Source of the DNA: Peptoclostridium sp965368085
GTDB lineage: Bacteria > Bacillota > Clostridia > Peptostreptococcales > Peptostreptococcaceae
Length of the DNA stretch: 64,000 nucleotides
Assembly: GCA_965368085.1 (NCBI GenBank)
Contig: CBDULP010000007.1
Location: forward strand, 1 to 64,000
Direction: 5' to 3'
The notes under the pieces were generated by a model. It worked only from the letters and a program-made list of their open reading frames with translations. It ran no database searches and was not told the DNA's origin. Position numbers and translations under genes: made by a program. Position 1 is the first letter of the stretch, and every line of letters begins with the position of its first letter. This document shows, one piece after another, positions 53,928 through 62,640 of this stretch.

Positions 53928-55181
53928 ATGGGCAAAACTGTAAGCATAATATCAAAAAATTTCGGGAGCGTCAATCCCGAGTCTATAGAAGAGTATATAG
54001 CCGCAGGCGGATTTGAAGGATTCAAAAGAGCCATAAATATGACTCCTGAAGAGATAATAGAAGTCATAAACAGCACAGACCTCCAAGGAAGAGGAGGAGC
54101 GGCCTTCCCAGTTGCAAAGAAATGGGCTGGCGGACTTCGTGTAAAGGCCCCTGTAAAAGGCGTTATATGCAATGCCGACGAAGGCGAGCCGGGAACATTC
54201 AAGGACAGGGCCATACTAGAGCTTAACCCTTTCAGTGTTATAGAAGGAATGCTTATATCGGCTTTCACCGCAGGTGGAACTGAAGACAACTACGGAAGAA
54301 TATATATAAGAGAAGAGTACACGTATCTTCACGAGCGTGTTAGAAAAGCAATAGACCAGGCAAAAGAAAAAGGCTTCCTTGGAAAGAACATACTTGGAAC
54401 AGGCCTTAACATGGACATGAAAGTGGTTTCCGGAGCGGGCGCATACGTATGCGGAGAAAGTTCTGCGCTTTTGGAATCTATGGAAGGAAAGGCCGGAAGA
54501 CCTAGAATAAAGCCTCCGAGACTTAACAACGTGGGCCTTTTCAATCTTCCTACACTTCTAAACAACGTTGAAACTTACAGCATAGTTTCAATAGTGCTTA
54601 GAGACAAGAGCGAGTACGTTTCAGTTGGAACTGAAAAAAGCATGGGATGCAAACTTATAAGCGTTTCGGGAAATGTAAAGAACCCCGGCGTATACGAGAT
54701 TCCTTTTGGAACTACTGTAAAAGATGTAATTTACGACATAGCTGGAGGCCTAAAGTCAGACAGACCTCTAAAATTCGTTCAAATTGGCGGAGCTTCAGGC
54801 GGAATAATGCCTGCAAACCTAATAGACACTCCAATTTCATATGAGGGACTTTGCGGCATCGACATGTCTGTAGGTTCCGGTGCCGTAGTGGTTGCAGACG
54901 ATTCAAACTCTGTAGTCGACTACCTGGAGTCTATATCGCACTTTTTCGCTGAAGAATCATGCGGAAAATGCACTCCGTGCCGTGAAGGAAACAGACAGAT
55001 AGTTGAAATAGTAGGACTTCTTGAAAAAGGAGAAGCCACTATGGATGACTTCGAAAGACTTGTCGAAATACTCGAATTCATGAAGTACGCATCTTTTTGC
55101 GGACTTGGAAAAACTGAACCGGCTCCTTTCCTTGACTTCATAAAACACTTCAAGGACGAGATACTTCAGTCAGTAAAGTAA
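53928..55181 (+). CDS. hydB: NuoF-like FMN/NADH-binding subunit of NAD-linked hydrogenase
   Basis: 417 residues. The NADH/FMN core has GRGGAAFPVAKKW and ICNADEGEPGTFKDR, followed by GAGAYVCGESSALLESMEG. The [4Fe-4S] site is ESCGKCTPCREG with a fourth Cys in SFCGLG. The N-terminal [2Fe-2S] domain and C-terminal double [4Fe-4S] domain of the roughly 600-residue bifurcating HydB proteins are absent. It therefore resembles short NuoF-type subunits of NADH-dependent, ferredoxin-independent hydrogenases. The ATG at 53928 has AGGAGGGG five bases upstream. Confidence 0.92.
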   Translation: MGKTVSIISKNFGSVNPESIEEYIAAGGFEGFKRAINMTPEEIIEVINSTDLQGRGGAAFPVAKKWAGGLRVKAPVKGVICNADEGEPGTFKDRAILELNPFSVIEGMLISAFTAGGTEDNYGRIYIREEYTYLHERVRKAIDQAKEKGFLGKNILGTGLNMDMKVVSGAGAYVCGESSALLESMEGKAGRPRIKPPRLNNVGLFNLPTLLNNVETYSIVSIVLRDKSEYVSVGTEKSMGCKLISVSGNVKNPGVYEIPFGTTVKDVIYDIAGGLKSDRPLKFVQIGGASGGIMPANLIDTPISYEGLCGIDMSVGSGAVVVADDSNSVVDYLESISHFFAEESCGKCTPCREGNRQIVEIVGLLEKGEATMDDFERLVEILEFMKYASFCGLGKTEPAPFLDFIKHFKDEILQSVK

Positions 55182-55276
55182 ATATTACAAATAACCAGAC
55201 AGTCATGTGATGTATAAACCCGGTTTCAAATCATTAAAGAATTTGACACAACTTCGAAAATTCATTTGGACTTCCA

Positions 55277-55303
55277 CTGTGGCTGACCCCATTTCAGCCA
55301 CAG
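55277..55303. other. Perfect 10-bp hairpin after hydB
   Basis: CTGTGGCTGA pairs with TCAGCCACAG around a 7-base loop, with no T run. It lies about 100 bases after hydB and before the terminator, so it could protect the 3' end of the hyd transcript. Confidence 0.5.
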
Positions 55304-55362
55304 CAGGATTTCAATAAACCTTTTTTTGAACTATTTTGAACATGAAAACAAAAAACAATAAG

Positions 55363-55397
55363 AAAAAAGACCCCGCTCTCAACTCGGGGTCTTTTTT
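55363..55397. terminator. Two-way terminator between hydB and the chemoreceptor gene
   Basis: A 13-bp perfect stem, AAAAAAGACCCCG with CGGGGTCTTTTTT, works on both strands and so can end both convergent transcripts. Confidence 0.93.
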
Positions 55398-55437
55398 CAC
55401 GTTCTGCATAACCTCTCCCGCATAAGGCATATGCAGC

Positions 55438-57432
55438 TTAAATCTGGAACTTGTTTATTGATCTTTGCAGCTCCTGCGCAAGATCCGCAAGCCCTGAGCT
55501 CGCATTTGATATTTCTGTCATAGAAGCAAGCTGTTCCTCCGTCGAAGCCGCCGCCTGCTCTGTTGATGCCGCGTTTTGCTCCGCTATTACAGAAAGTCCC
55601 TGTATGTTTTCAAGTATTTCGTCCTTCTTGCTCACCATGTTGTCGCTGGCCTCTATAAGTCTTTCTATGGCATCTTCCGACATTCTCATGGCATTTGATA
55701 TGTCTTTGTACTTCATTTCAGTAGTTCTGACACTTTCTATCTGGCTTTTTATGAGCTCTGAGACATTCTTTATGGTATCTACTGATATTCCCGAGTTCTC
55801 CTGAAGCTTTACAACCGAGTTGTCTATAGTCCTTGTAGACTCTGTCGACTGCTCTGCAAGCTTTCTTATCTCATCGGCAACCACTGCAAACCCTCTTCCG
55901 TGCTCTCCCGCTCTTGCGGCCTCTATTGCAGCGTTCAGAGCAAGAAGGTTTGTCTGCTCAGCTATGGATGCTATGAACTGGCTCGCCTTTCCTATGTCCT
56001 CTGCGCTTTCGTTCGTCTTGAGTATTATGTCATACACTTCCCTTATTGCGCCGTCATTTTCATCAGTCTTTTTCGAAAGCTCCTCAACTATTTCAAGTCC
56101 CTCTCCTATTGACTCTGCAACCGCCTTTACCGATGACTCTATGTCAGAAACATGCTGCCTGTCTTCCTCTATAAGGTTTCCAAGAGTCTCCGTCTTTTCA
56201 GATCCCTCGCCCGTTTGAACGGCCTGATCTGTAGCTCCCCTTGCAATTTCCTCTATTGTGCTCGAAACCTGCTCTGAAGATTCGGCCGCCTGCTCCGATG
56301 TCGCCATGAACTGCTGCGCCGAAGCCGCAACATGCTGCGCTGACTCGGTAATTTCCCTTATGAGGCCTCTGAAATTTTGGGTCATTGCGTCAAACGCCTT
56401 TGCAAGCCCTCCTATTTCATCCTGCCTCTTCAGCATGTCCTCGTCTATATTTTCAGTAAAATCTCCTCCCGAAAGCTTTTCCGAGTACTCCGAAAGCCTC
56501 ACTATCGGATTTGCTATATGATTTCCTATTATATAAGCCACCGCAACCGCTATTGCTATAAGAACTAATGCTGCAAGCGATATGTTCCTCTTCATTGCGC
56601 CTAATTCCTTGAACACCTCATTTAGAGGAGCCGTAGCAGAAAGAGACCAGCTTGTGCCTGCTATTGGCGCATAGCCCATTATCTTGTCTTCTCCATTGTA
56701 CCAGTACTTTCCAGTGCCGCTTTCCCCTGCAATCATACTTTCAGAAAGCTGAGCAAGGTCTTCCATTTTCTTGTCCGACTTCGCGGCCTCCAAAAGATTG
56801 AACTGGTCAAGCACGACCTGCTTGTCCTTGTGGCCTATTATCTCCCCTTTTTGATTTATGATGTAGGCATAGCCCTGATCGCCTATTTTTATGGAATTGA
56901 CTATAGTGCTAAGGGCATTTCCATCCCTTATTGCAATAAGCACTCCAGTTATCTGACCATTGTAATTTATTGGAACAGCATATACTATTATTACCGATCC
57001 GTCTTCCTTGCTTACAAGAGGGTCTGATATGTTGCTTTCCCCCTGCATGGCTTTTTGGAAGTAGTCCCTGTCCGATAGATTCAGAACTGTTCCCTCGGTA
57101 TTCGTTCCCTGTCCGTTTGCGTCAATCACATACATCCTGAGATGCCCGCTCCTGCTTTTTTCATTTCTCAGTATGTCAAGCTTTTGCTCAATTGATACTT
57201 CCGGGCTGCTTATATCATAGCTCGCAGCCATAATTTCAAGCTTTCCGAATTCAGCGCCTATCCTCGCCTGTACAAATTTAGATGATTCCGTCGCTATTAT
57301 TTCCAAGTTTCTTTCGACGCTTTGAGAAAGCCCCTCCGACGCCGCATAATACGATACGAAGCCGAGTACAAGGCTCAGCGCTATAATCAGCGCTGAAAAC
57401 GAAGCTATCAGTCTGTTCTTGATACTGTTCAT
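55438..57432 (-). CDS. Methyl-accepting chemotaxis protein (dCache-type)
   Basis: 664 residues. The first membrane segment is at about 8-30, followed by an extracellular dCache-type sensor (DRDYFQKAMQGE, VIVYAVPINYNG) and a second membrane segment at about 285-308. A HAMP domain follows (NPIVRLSEYSEKLSGGDF). The cytoplasmic signalling tip is EQTNLLALNAAIEAARAGE then GRGFAVVADEIRKLAEQS. It binds an outside ligand, probably an amino acid or small organic acid, and controls CheA. No chemotaxis partners are nearby. GGAGTGA precedes the ATG. Confidence 0.93.
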   Translation of the reverse strand: MNSIKNRLIASFSALIIALSLVLGFVSYYAASEGLSQSVERNLEIIATESSKFVQARIGAEFGKLEIMAASYDISSPEVSIEQKLDILRNEKSRSGHLRMYVIDANGQGTNTEGTVLNLSDRDYFQKAMQGESNISDPLVSKEDGSVIIVYAVPINYNGQITGVLIAIRDGNALSTIVNSIKIGDQGYAYIINQKGEIIGHKDKQVVLDQFNLLEAAKSDKKMEDLAQLSESMIAGESGTGKYWYNGEDKIMGYAPIAGTSWSLSATAPLNEVFKELGAMKRNISLAALVLIAIAVAVAYIIGNHIANPIVRLSEYSEKLSGGDFTENIDEDMLKRQDEIGGLAKAFDAMTQNFRGLIREITESAQHVAASAQQFMATSEQAAESSEQVSSTIEEIARGATDQAVQTGEGSEKTETLGNLIEEDRQHVSDIESSVKAVAESIGEGLEIVEELSKKTDENDGAIREVYDIILKTNESAEDIGKASQFIASIAEQTNLLALNAAIEAARAGEHGRGFAVVADEIRKLAEQSTESTRTIDNSVVKLQENSGISVDTIKNVSELIKSQIESVRTTEMKYKDISNAMRMSEDAIERLIEASDNMVSKKDEILENIQGLSVIAEQNAASTEQAAASTEEQLASMTEISNASSGLADLAQELQRSINKFQI

Positions 57433-57499
57433 AACATCACTCCAATCTTTTGTCTTTTTTTAAGTTTTTTTGAACTTTTTTAACATATATGTACTTTAT

Positions 57500-57528
57500 A
57501 TTGTATAATATTCTACCCAAATCGACAA
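57500..57528 (-). promoter_or_regulatory. Promoter of the chemoreceptor gene
   Basis: TTGTCG (57523-57528) and TACAAT (57500-57505) on the minus strand are 17 bases apart, giving a leader of about 60 bases. A sigma-D motility promoter is not seen. Confidence 0.5.
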
Positions 57529-57578
57529 ATAGTGAATCTTGTCTATTACCCTTTTGCATAAAAACAGTTCCACAGAAC

Positions 57579-57653
57579 CACTTGAATTCTGAATACTGTA
57601 TTTTATTTTGGGTATGGCAAGCATAAATCATTCCCAAAATCATAATTCAAGTG
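57579..57653. other. Nested inverted repeat
   Basis: CACTTGAATT (57579-57588) pairs with AATTCAAGTG (57644-57653), and inside them TTTTGGG (57606-57612) pairs with CCCAAAA (57633-57639). The two perfect stems form a long interrupted hairpin of about 75 bases in the gap upstream of the chemoreceptor promoter. The remaining part of the 57433-57890 gap holds only the promoter and the terminator listed separately. Confidence 0.5.
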
Positions 57654-57697
57654 CAATTCCCTTATTTTAACCTGTACTTTTATTTCGACAAAAAAGC

Positions 57698-57723
57698 AAG
57701 ACCCTGGGAAATTCCGGGGTCTT
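57698..57723 (-). terminator. Terminator of the AGCS symporter transcript
   Basis: A 10-bp stem with one wobble pair, AAGACCCTGG with CCGGGGTCTT, is followed on the minus strand by T6. It lies about 170 bases after the stop codon, leaving a long 3' untranslated region. Confidence 0.75.
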
Positions 57724-57890
57724 ACTTTTAATTTGGCTGGGTTTGAACCGTCAGAAAACAGAGGGGTTTTCCAACAATTTCTATAAAATTTTATATTTTT
57801 ATATTTGGGTTTTTGGCTTTAAATTGTATCGAATCTTAAAAATCAGATTGTTTATAATCTATTACACAGACATCATTTGTACATTCGAGA

Positions 57891-59276
57891 CTATGCAATT
57901 TCCTTCGCTTGCTTCTCCTTCATTTCGTCGAAGTACTGCTTTGTCTCTGAAGCTATCACACCGCTAAGTCCTATTATGGCTATAAGGTTTGGTATCGCCA
58001 TAAGTCCGTTAACTATGTCTGCAACTGTCCATATAAGCTGAAGCTTTAGGAAAGGTCCTATTGCAATAAGAGCTATGAATATATACTTGTAAGTCTTTAT
58101 TCCCTTTACTCCGAAAAGATACTCCGTACATCTTTCTCCGTAGTAGTTCCATCCAAGTATTGTAGTGAATGCGAAGAATATAAGCCCTATTGTAACTATA
58201 AGCTCTCCCACTATTGGCATTGCTGGAAGTCCCGCTCTGAACGCTGCCGTTGTAGCACCAGCTCCCTCAACATTAGGGTTGTTCCACATTCCAGTAAGAA
58301 CTAGAGTTATACCAGTCATTGTACAAACTATTATAGTATCGAAGAAAGTTCCTGTCATCTGAACAAGTCCCTGTCTTACGCATGATTTCGTTCTTGCTGC
58401 CGCTGCTGCTATAGGTGCCGAACCAAGACCTGATTCGTTTGAGAATACTCCTCTTGAAACCCCGCTCTTAAGAGCAAGTGCAACTGTTGATCCCATGAAT
58501 CCTCCTGCTGCTGCAGTTGGAGTGAATGCGCTCTTTACAATGAATGCGAATGCTCCTGGAACCGCGCTTGCATTCATTATCAGTATTATTATAGTACCAA
58601 GTATATAGGCTCCTGCCATGAAAGGAACTACAAGCTCTGAAACCTTCGCTATACTCTTTATTCCTCCAAGTGTAACCATTGCAACACTTATAGTAAGTAC
58701 TACACCAGTTATTATTATAGGAACATTGAAAGCTATCTTTACCGCTGATGTTATAGAGTTAACCTGTGCAAATGTACCTATTCCGAAGAATGCAACTCCT
58801 ATTCCGAATATTGCAAAGCATTTTGCAAGGAATTTGTTTTTAAGACCTCTTTCGATGTAGTACATAGGTCCACCGGACATCTGTCCGTTTTCATCTACAA
58901 CCCTGTATTTAACTGCCAGCAGTGCCTCTGCATATTTAGTGGCCATTCCGAAGAACGCTGCCATCCACATCCAGAAAAGTGCTCCCGGTCCACCCATCCT
59001 TATCGCTGTAGCAACTCCGACTATGTTACCTGTACCGATTGTAGCCGATAGAGCTGTACAAACAGCTGCAAACGCTGATACGTCACCTTCTGCTGCCATG
59101 TCCTTAGCTTCCGGATCATCGCTGAACAGATACTTTAGAGCCAGTGGAAGCTTGAAAACCTGAAGGAATCCCAGTCTGAATGAAAGATAGATTCCCGTTC
59201 CAACAAGTAGTATCAGTAGCGGCGGTCCCCATAAAAAACTGTTGATTGCCTGTGCAATTTGATTGATCTTTTCCAT
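57891..59276 (-). CDS. AGCS-family sodium:amino acid (glycine/alanine) symporter
   Basis: 461 residues with about 10-11 membrane segments. The family signatures are GTGNIVGVATAI near residue 80 and FSNESGLGSAPIAAAAA near 280, which hold the sodium and substrate sites. It brings glycine or alanine into the cell with sodium. The tandem glycine riboswitch in its leader makes glycine the likely substrate. In an amino-acid fermenter this would feed a glycine reductase or cleavage system. AGGAGG precedes the ATG. Confidence 0.95.
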   Translation of the reverse strand: MEKINQIAQAINSFLWGPPLLILLVGTGIYLSFRLGFLQVFKLPLALKYLFSDDPEAKDMAAEGDVSAFAAVCTALSATIGTGNIVGVATAIRMGGPGALFWMWMAAFFGMATKYAEALLAVKYRVVDENGQMSGGPMYYIERGLKNKFLAKCFAIFGIGVAFFGIGTFAQVNSITSAVKIAFNVPIIITGVVLTISVAMVTLGGIKSIAKVSELVVPFMAGAYILGTIIILIMNASAVPGAFAFIVKSAFTPTAAAGGFMGSTVALALKSGVSRGVFSNESGLGSAPIAAAAARTKSCVRQGLVQMTGTFFDTIIVCTMTGITLVLTGMWNNPNVEGAGATTAAFRAGLPAMPIVGELIVTIGLIFFAFTTILGWNYYGERCTEYLFGVKGIKTYKYIFIALIAIGPFLKLQLIWTVADIVNGLMAIPNLIAIIGLSGVIASETKQYFDEMKEKQAKEIA

Positions 59277-59287
59277 AACACTTACCT

Positions 59288-59324
59288 CCTGCTTTTAATT
59301 GGTTTTTTTGATAAAAAAAGCAGG
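59288..59324 (-). promoter_or_regulatory. Hairpin covering the symporter ribosome binding site
   Basis: In minus-strand sequence CCTGCTTTT (59316-59324) pairs perfectly with AAAAGCAGG (59288-59296) around a 19-base loop. The last three bases of the stem belong to the AGGAGG site, which would be partly hidden. It lies downstream of the riboswitch and could be its expression platform at the level of translation. Confidence 0.6.
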
Positions 59325-59429
59325 GAAAAATCTGACATATAAGAAAACGGCTTATGAAAAATAATAATAGCCTCGATAGGGTAGCTTGTTTCGGTCGACC
59401 TTCCCCAAATATCGTTTTCCCATAATTCA

Positions 59430-59637
59430 AATTCCCCTGTCCTTTTGCCTGAGAGTTTCACGGTTCGTATGCAGTATACCGGATATTGAATGTATTATAT
59501 TAAATACATTTCCAAGTGCATATATTCCCGTTTGCTCCTTCGGCGCTCACTAGAGTCTCTCCAGAGGTTTGTCCAACAGCGGTCTTACGACCTGAAAGTT
59601 TTACTTCTTCGGTGATTCGTGTGAATCTCTCCCGCTG
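59430..59637 (-). promoter_or_regulatory. Tandem glycine riboswitch (gcvT type)
   Basis: Two glycine aptamers lie head to tail on the minus strand. Aptamer 1 runs from GCGGGAGAGA through CACCGAAGAAG, AACTTTCAGGT and TGGACAAACCTCTGGAGAG. Aptamer 2 has GCGCCGAAGGAGCAAAC, then GTGAAACTCTCAGGCAAAAG and GGACAGGGG. These match the conserved cores of the family, in which glycine binding usually turns expression on. It lies about 150 bases before the symporter start. I saw no clear terminator between the two. Confidence 0.95.
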
Positions 59638-59677
59638 CCTTCATCCAAAACTTTTTCTTGTTAAATTTTATACACCC

Positions 59678-59706
59678 ATTATATCTTTCCCGCTGACGTT
59701 TGTCAA
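59678..59706 (-). promoter_or_regulatory. Consensus promoter of the riboswitch-symporter transcript
   Basis: TTGACA (59701-59706), 17 bases, TATAAT (59678-59683) on the minus strand: a perfect sigma-A match. Transcription would begin near 59671, just ahead of the first aptamer. Confidence 0.9.
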
Positions 59707-59709
59707 CAA

Positions 59710-60350
59710 TATAACGAAATGTTTTTTTAAAAAATCTTTCGTATAATTATTCCTCAGTTCAAAGCCTTAAGCATAGCCTATATTCTCATCTTCAGGATTA
59801 TTTATACCCATTTATTTAAGTTTTATGCAGCATATTATTTTATTTTTACAGGTTCACATCACTGCGTTCGTTTGTCTTTTTATGAAACTTTCTGATGCTG
59901 TCAGGGTTTGAAATTATGAATTCTTATCGTGCAGCCCCTTCATTGATAAGTATTTGTCAAGTGCCGGTATGTTTTTTTGTATACCCGTATTATGGTTCGT
60001 CTCCACACAAGCCGGATAACGTGTACCTTAGCATTCATGCCTGATTTGAATTGTTTTAAATATTTTCTCCACTTATAAAAAAACATAATAAAAGCCCTTT
60101 TCAACCTCTTTTAAAATTTAAAAAGACTTTTATCTTTTGCAGACTCTTCAAAATATTGCAGTTTTGCACGGCATGCACTTCACGCTCATGGTTAACATAT
60201 CCATTTGAGAAGCACTGTGAATCCGGAGTTTCAAAGGCTTCAAGCCCCTTTATATTCCATATTGCCGTTTTCATGGAATATTTGGGGTGAATATTTAAAA
60301 TATAGCGGGAGCGGTCACAGAAATGACCTTCACAGGAGTTTGCAAAGGAA
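59710..60350. other. Non-coding gap with hairpins
   Basis: No supported gene. A hairpin at about 60254-60287 pairs CCCC and ATATTCCAT with ATGGAATAT and GGGG around an internal loop. A short GGTCA/TGACC hairpin lies near 60315. These come before a strong terminator on the plus strand, so a small RNA of 100-200 bases could end there. I see no known RNA family. Confidence 0.35.
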
Positions 60351-60351
60351 T

Positions 60352-60394
60352 AAAAAAGGTTAATGGAATCAAATTGATTCCATTAACCTTTTTT
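60352..60394. terminator. Two-way terminator with a 21-bp perfect stem
   Basis: AAAAAAGGTTAATGGAATCAA (60352-60372) is perfectly complementary to 60374-60394, with T6 at each 3' side. On the minus strand it ends the secreted-protein gene at 60451-61473. Confidence 0.92.
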
Positions 60395-60450
60395 ATTTTA
60401 TTTAATGTACAACCTTTGTGGCTGGTTGCTAATATATTTCATTATTATTT

Positions 60451-61473
60451 TTAATATGGACTGTAGCTTTTGTATATTAGTCTCAGAACTTCTCCAGCTT
60501 CATTTGCGCTCAAAGTCTGGTATCCGAGCTTTCCGTCCTTTATACTCCATTTTCCAGATCCATTGTCATATTCAGTTATGGTAAATGTTATCTCAATATT
60601 TGGAGATCCGTTTTTGGGAACTCCCGTGAAAACCACTTCGTCATTTCCAATAGAAGCCCACGGTTCAAATCCATACGTACTGAAGGAATATTCATATCCT
60701 GCAAGCTTGAAAAACTGATCGAAAACAGTATTCAAATCATAATTTTCGCCATCAAGCCTTGAGCCCTTCATAAATTCGACATACTCATCCGCCGAATGCA
60801 TCTTTATCATAACCGCACTGCTGAGGTTTGACTCTATGCCGTTTTTAACCGCTGCTACTTTGTAGTATTTTGACTGGCCGTAAGGCAGATTTTTTATGTA
60901 TATTCCGTCCTTTACCGTATCTTCTCCCTCATATCCTCTCCACTCATAGCTCCATTCGTAACCGCCGTCTTCACTTGCCACCTGTGTGTATTCCCCGTCA
61001 AGTTCATCACTTTCATATATGTGGTATGTACAGTATTTGTCGCTGTATTTCCAATTTAGAGATATGGTGTTCTTTCCCACTTTTATAATGTACGGGCTCC
61101 ACGGCGTATTTAGCGCCGTGCTGAAAGTCTTATGTACGTCTTCGCTTAAAGTTTCACCGCCAAATGACTTTATGCCGTTAAGCACACTTATAGTGTATGT
61201 TTGTCCCATTTCATAAGCTGATTCCGGAGTAATCACTACAATCTTTCCATCGTCCTCGTAGCTTATGTTCTGCGGAACTCTATATCCGCTTTTATCCTCG
61301 ACATATATATTACCACCTACAGATGCAGGATTGACGCCTTCGTTAAACTGGACTCTCCAATCCTTGTACTGCCATACGTTTGTTTCAGAAGGCAGCTCTT
61401 CTGCCATTGCCATGGATGTCGAAACAAGTAATGTCAAAATAAATGCAATTCCCCATCTGATACTTTTTTTCAT
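60451..61473 (-). CDS. Secreted Ig-like and FN3-like surface protein
   Basis: 340 residues. Signal peptide at 1-24 (ending SMAMAEE), then an SbsA/Big_5 Ig-like domain at about 33-118 (WRVQFNEGVNPASVGG ... ISVLNGIKSFGG). An FN3-like domain is at about 120-220 (ISLNWKYSDKYCTYHIYESD). The last ~110 residues form an alpha/beta domain of unknown type. No anchor is visible. It resembles the C-terminal Ig-like domain of the transglutaminase-like protein at 36589-38250. GGGAGG precedes the ATG. Confidence 0.82.
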   Translation of the reverse strand: MKKSIRWGIAFILTLLVSTSMAMAEELPSETNVWQYKDWRVQFNEGVNPASVGGNIYVEDKSGYRVPQNISYEDDGKIVVITPESAYEMGQTYTISVLNGIKSFGGETLSEDVHKTFSTALNTPWSPYIIKVGKNTISLNWKYSDKYCTYHIYESDELDGEYTQVASEDGGYEWSYEWRGYEGEDTVKDGIYIKNLPYGQSKYYKVAAVKNGIESNLSSAVMIKMHSADEYVEFMKGSRLDGENYDLNTVFDQFFKLAGYEYSFSTYGFEPWASIGNDEVVFTGVPKNGSPNIEITFTITEYDNGSGKWSIKDGKLGYQTLSANEAGEVLRLIYKSYSPY

Positions 61474-61681
61474 GCAATTTCCTCCCTCGTCTAATTCAAA
61501 TGCGCAGGGTAATTCTTTCTACCCATTTAATTGTATGTACTCACTTTTTATACCATATGCACAAAAATTAATCAATGTATATACAACTTTATACCTCAAA
61601 AAACTTCTATAATCTTTAATTTATTTATATCAGATTATTTATATTTGAAACAAAGGCAACATTCGTCAAAAACCGTGTATC

Positions 61682-61729
61682 ATGAAAAGATAAGAGCCCC
61701 GCCGAAAGGCGGGGCTCTTATCTTTTCAT
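61682..61729. terminator. Two-way terminator hairpin with GAAA tetraloop
   Basis: A 22-bp perfect stem closes a GAAA tetraloop; both 3' arms end in a T-rich stretch. It follows the 224-residue unknown gene on the minus strand and could also block the plus strand. Confidence 0.9.
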
Positions 61730-61769
61730 ATTTCAATTGATGCTATATCAACTAGCACATCAAGTTCTA

Positions 61770-62444
61770 TTAATCTTCAATTACAAATCTCTTTTGCTCG
61801 AATACTTCCCTGTTTATTGTAACGTGAACCTTGTCAGCCTTCTTAAGAGAATTTAAGTCCTTGTGAGCACTTACCTTTATAGATCCTTCTTCTTCAAGGA
61901 AAGCAAGAACCGATCTTATTTCAGATATTTTCACTTTTGTAGTGTTTTCTATGTGTCCCACAGTCGACATGAGGCTTCCGTTATTGTTCAGAACCATTGT
62001 AAGCAGCATGTTGAATGCGTTTTGATGGGCAATCTCGAACTTTACATTTTCAAGAGTTTTCTTCTCTTCTTCATCGATGTCAAGCACATCTTCAGGTCTT
62101 GGAACCGGAACATTGTATATATATCTAAGGTTTCCTTCTCTATCCCTCACAAGATTCACAAGTTTGAATTCCAATAGGAGCTCAAGGTCTTCCCTTCTGT
62201 TTTCAGGATATTTGAATCCAAGGTTTGAAAGAATTCTCTTCTTTTCCTCTATGATCGCAGGATTAGTGTTTTCTACAGGAAGATTTGCTTTAAGCAGAAG
62301 GCTTGTAGCCGCACCTCCAGTAACGTTTTTAGTCTGAAGATATCCTACCATTACATACAGTTTGAATGTAGTTTCAGGAAGATACCTTGTCCACAGATAC
62401 TCATGTACCTCTCTAGGCATCTTTATCTGTCCCTTGTTTTGCAT
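61770..62444 (-). CDS. Unknown cytoplasmic protein beside secA
   Basis: 224 residues with no signal peptide or membrane segment. The sequence is mixed alpha/beta and charged. The stretch STVGHIENTTKVKISEIRSVLAFLEEEGSIKV at about 150-185 looks like a winged helix-turn-helix. The N-terminus MPREVHEYLWTRYLPE suggests a replication- or regulation-type helical domain. I do not recognise the family. It lies about 200 bases after the secA stop with a terminator between. AGGAG precedes the ATG. A transcription regulator is one option. Confidence 0.7.
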   Translation of the reverse strand: MQNKGQIKMPREVHEYLWTRYLPETTFKLYVMVGYLQTKNVTGGAATSLLLKANLPVENTNPAIIEEKKRILSNLGFKYPENRREDLELLLEFKLVNLVRDREGNLRYIYNVPVPRPEDVLDIDEEEKKTLENVKFEIAHQNAFNMLLTMVLNNNGSLMSTVGHIENTTKVKISEIRSVLAFLEEEGSIKVSAHKDLNSLKKADKVHVTINREVFEQKRFVIED

Positions 62445-62578
62445 ATGTGTATTTCTCCTCTCAAAATATTTATATTTAATAATTTTGCATAAGTATTTTT
62501 TTCAAATTTCAAGCATCTCAAAACTATTATCTCACATACAGGCTCTTTTTACCATACTTTAACTGCCAAAAACCCCTC

Positions 62579-62600
62579 CAAAGGCCTTTTCCGGCCTTTG
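62579..62600 (-). terminator. Terminator after the secA-type gene
   Basis: An 8-bp stem, CAAAGGCC with GGCCTTTG, can be extended by CCTTC/GGAGG outside. It is followed on the minus strand by T5, 40 bases past the stop codon. Confidence 0.8.
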
Positions 62601-62640
62601 AAGGTATTTTCGTCCCGATTTTGAAACTATGCCCGCATAT

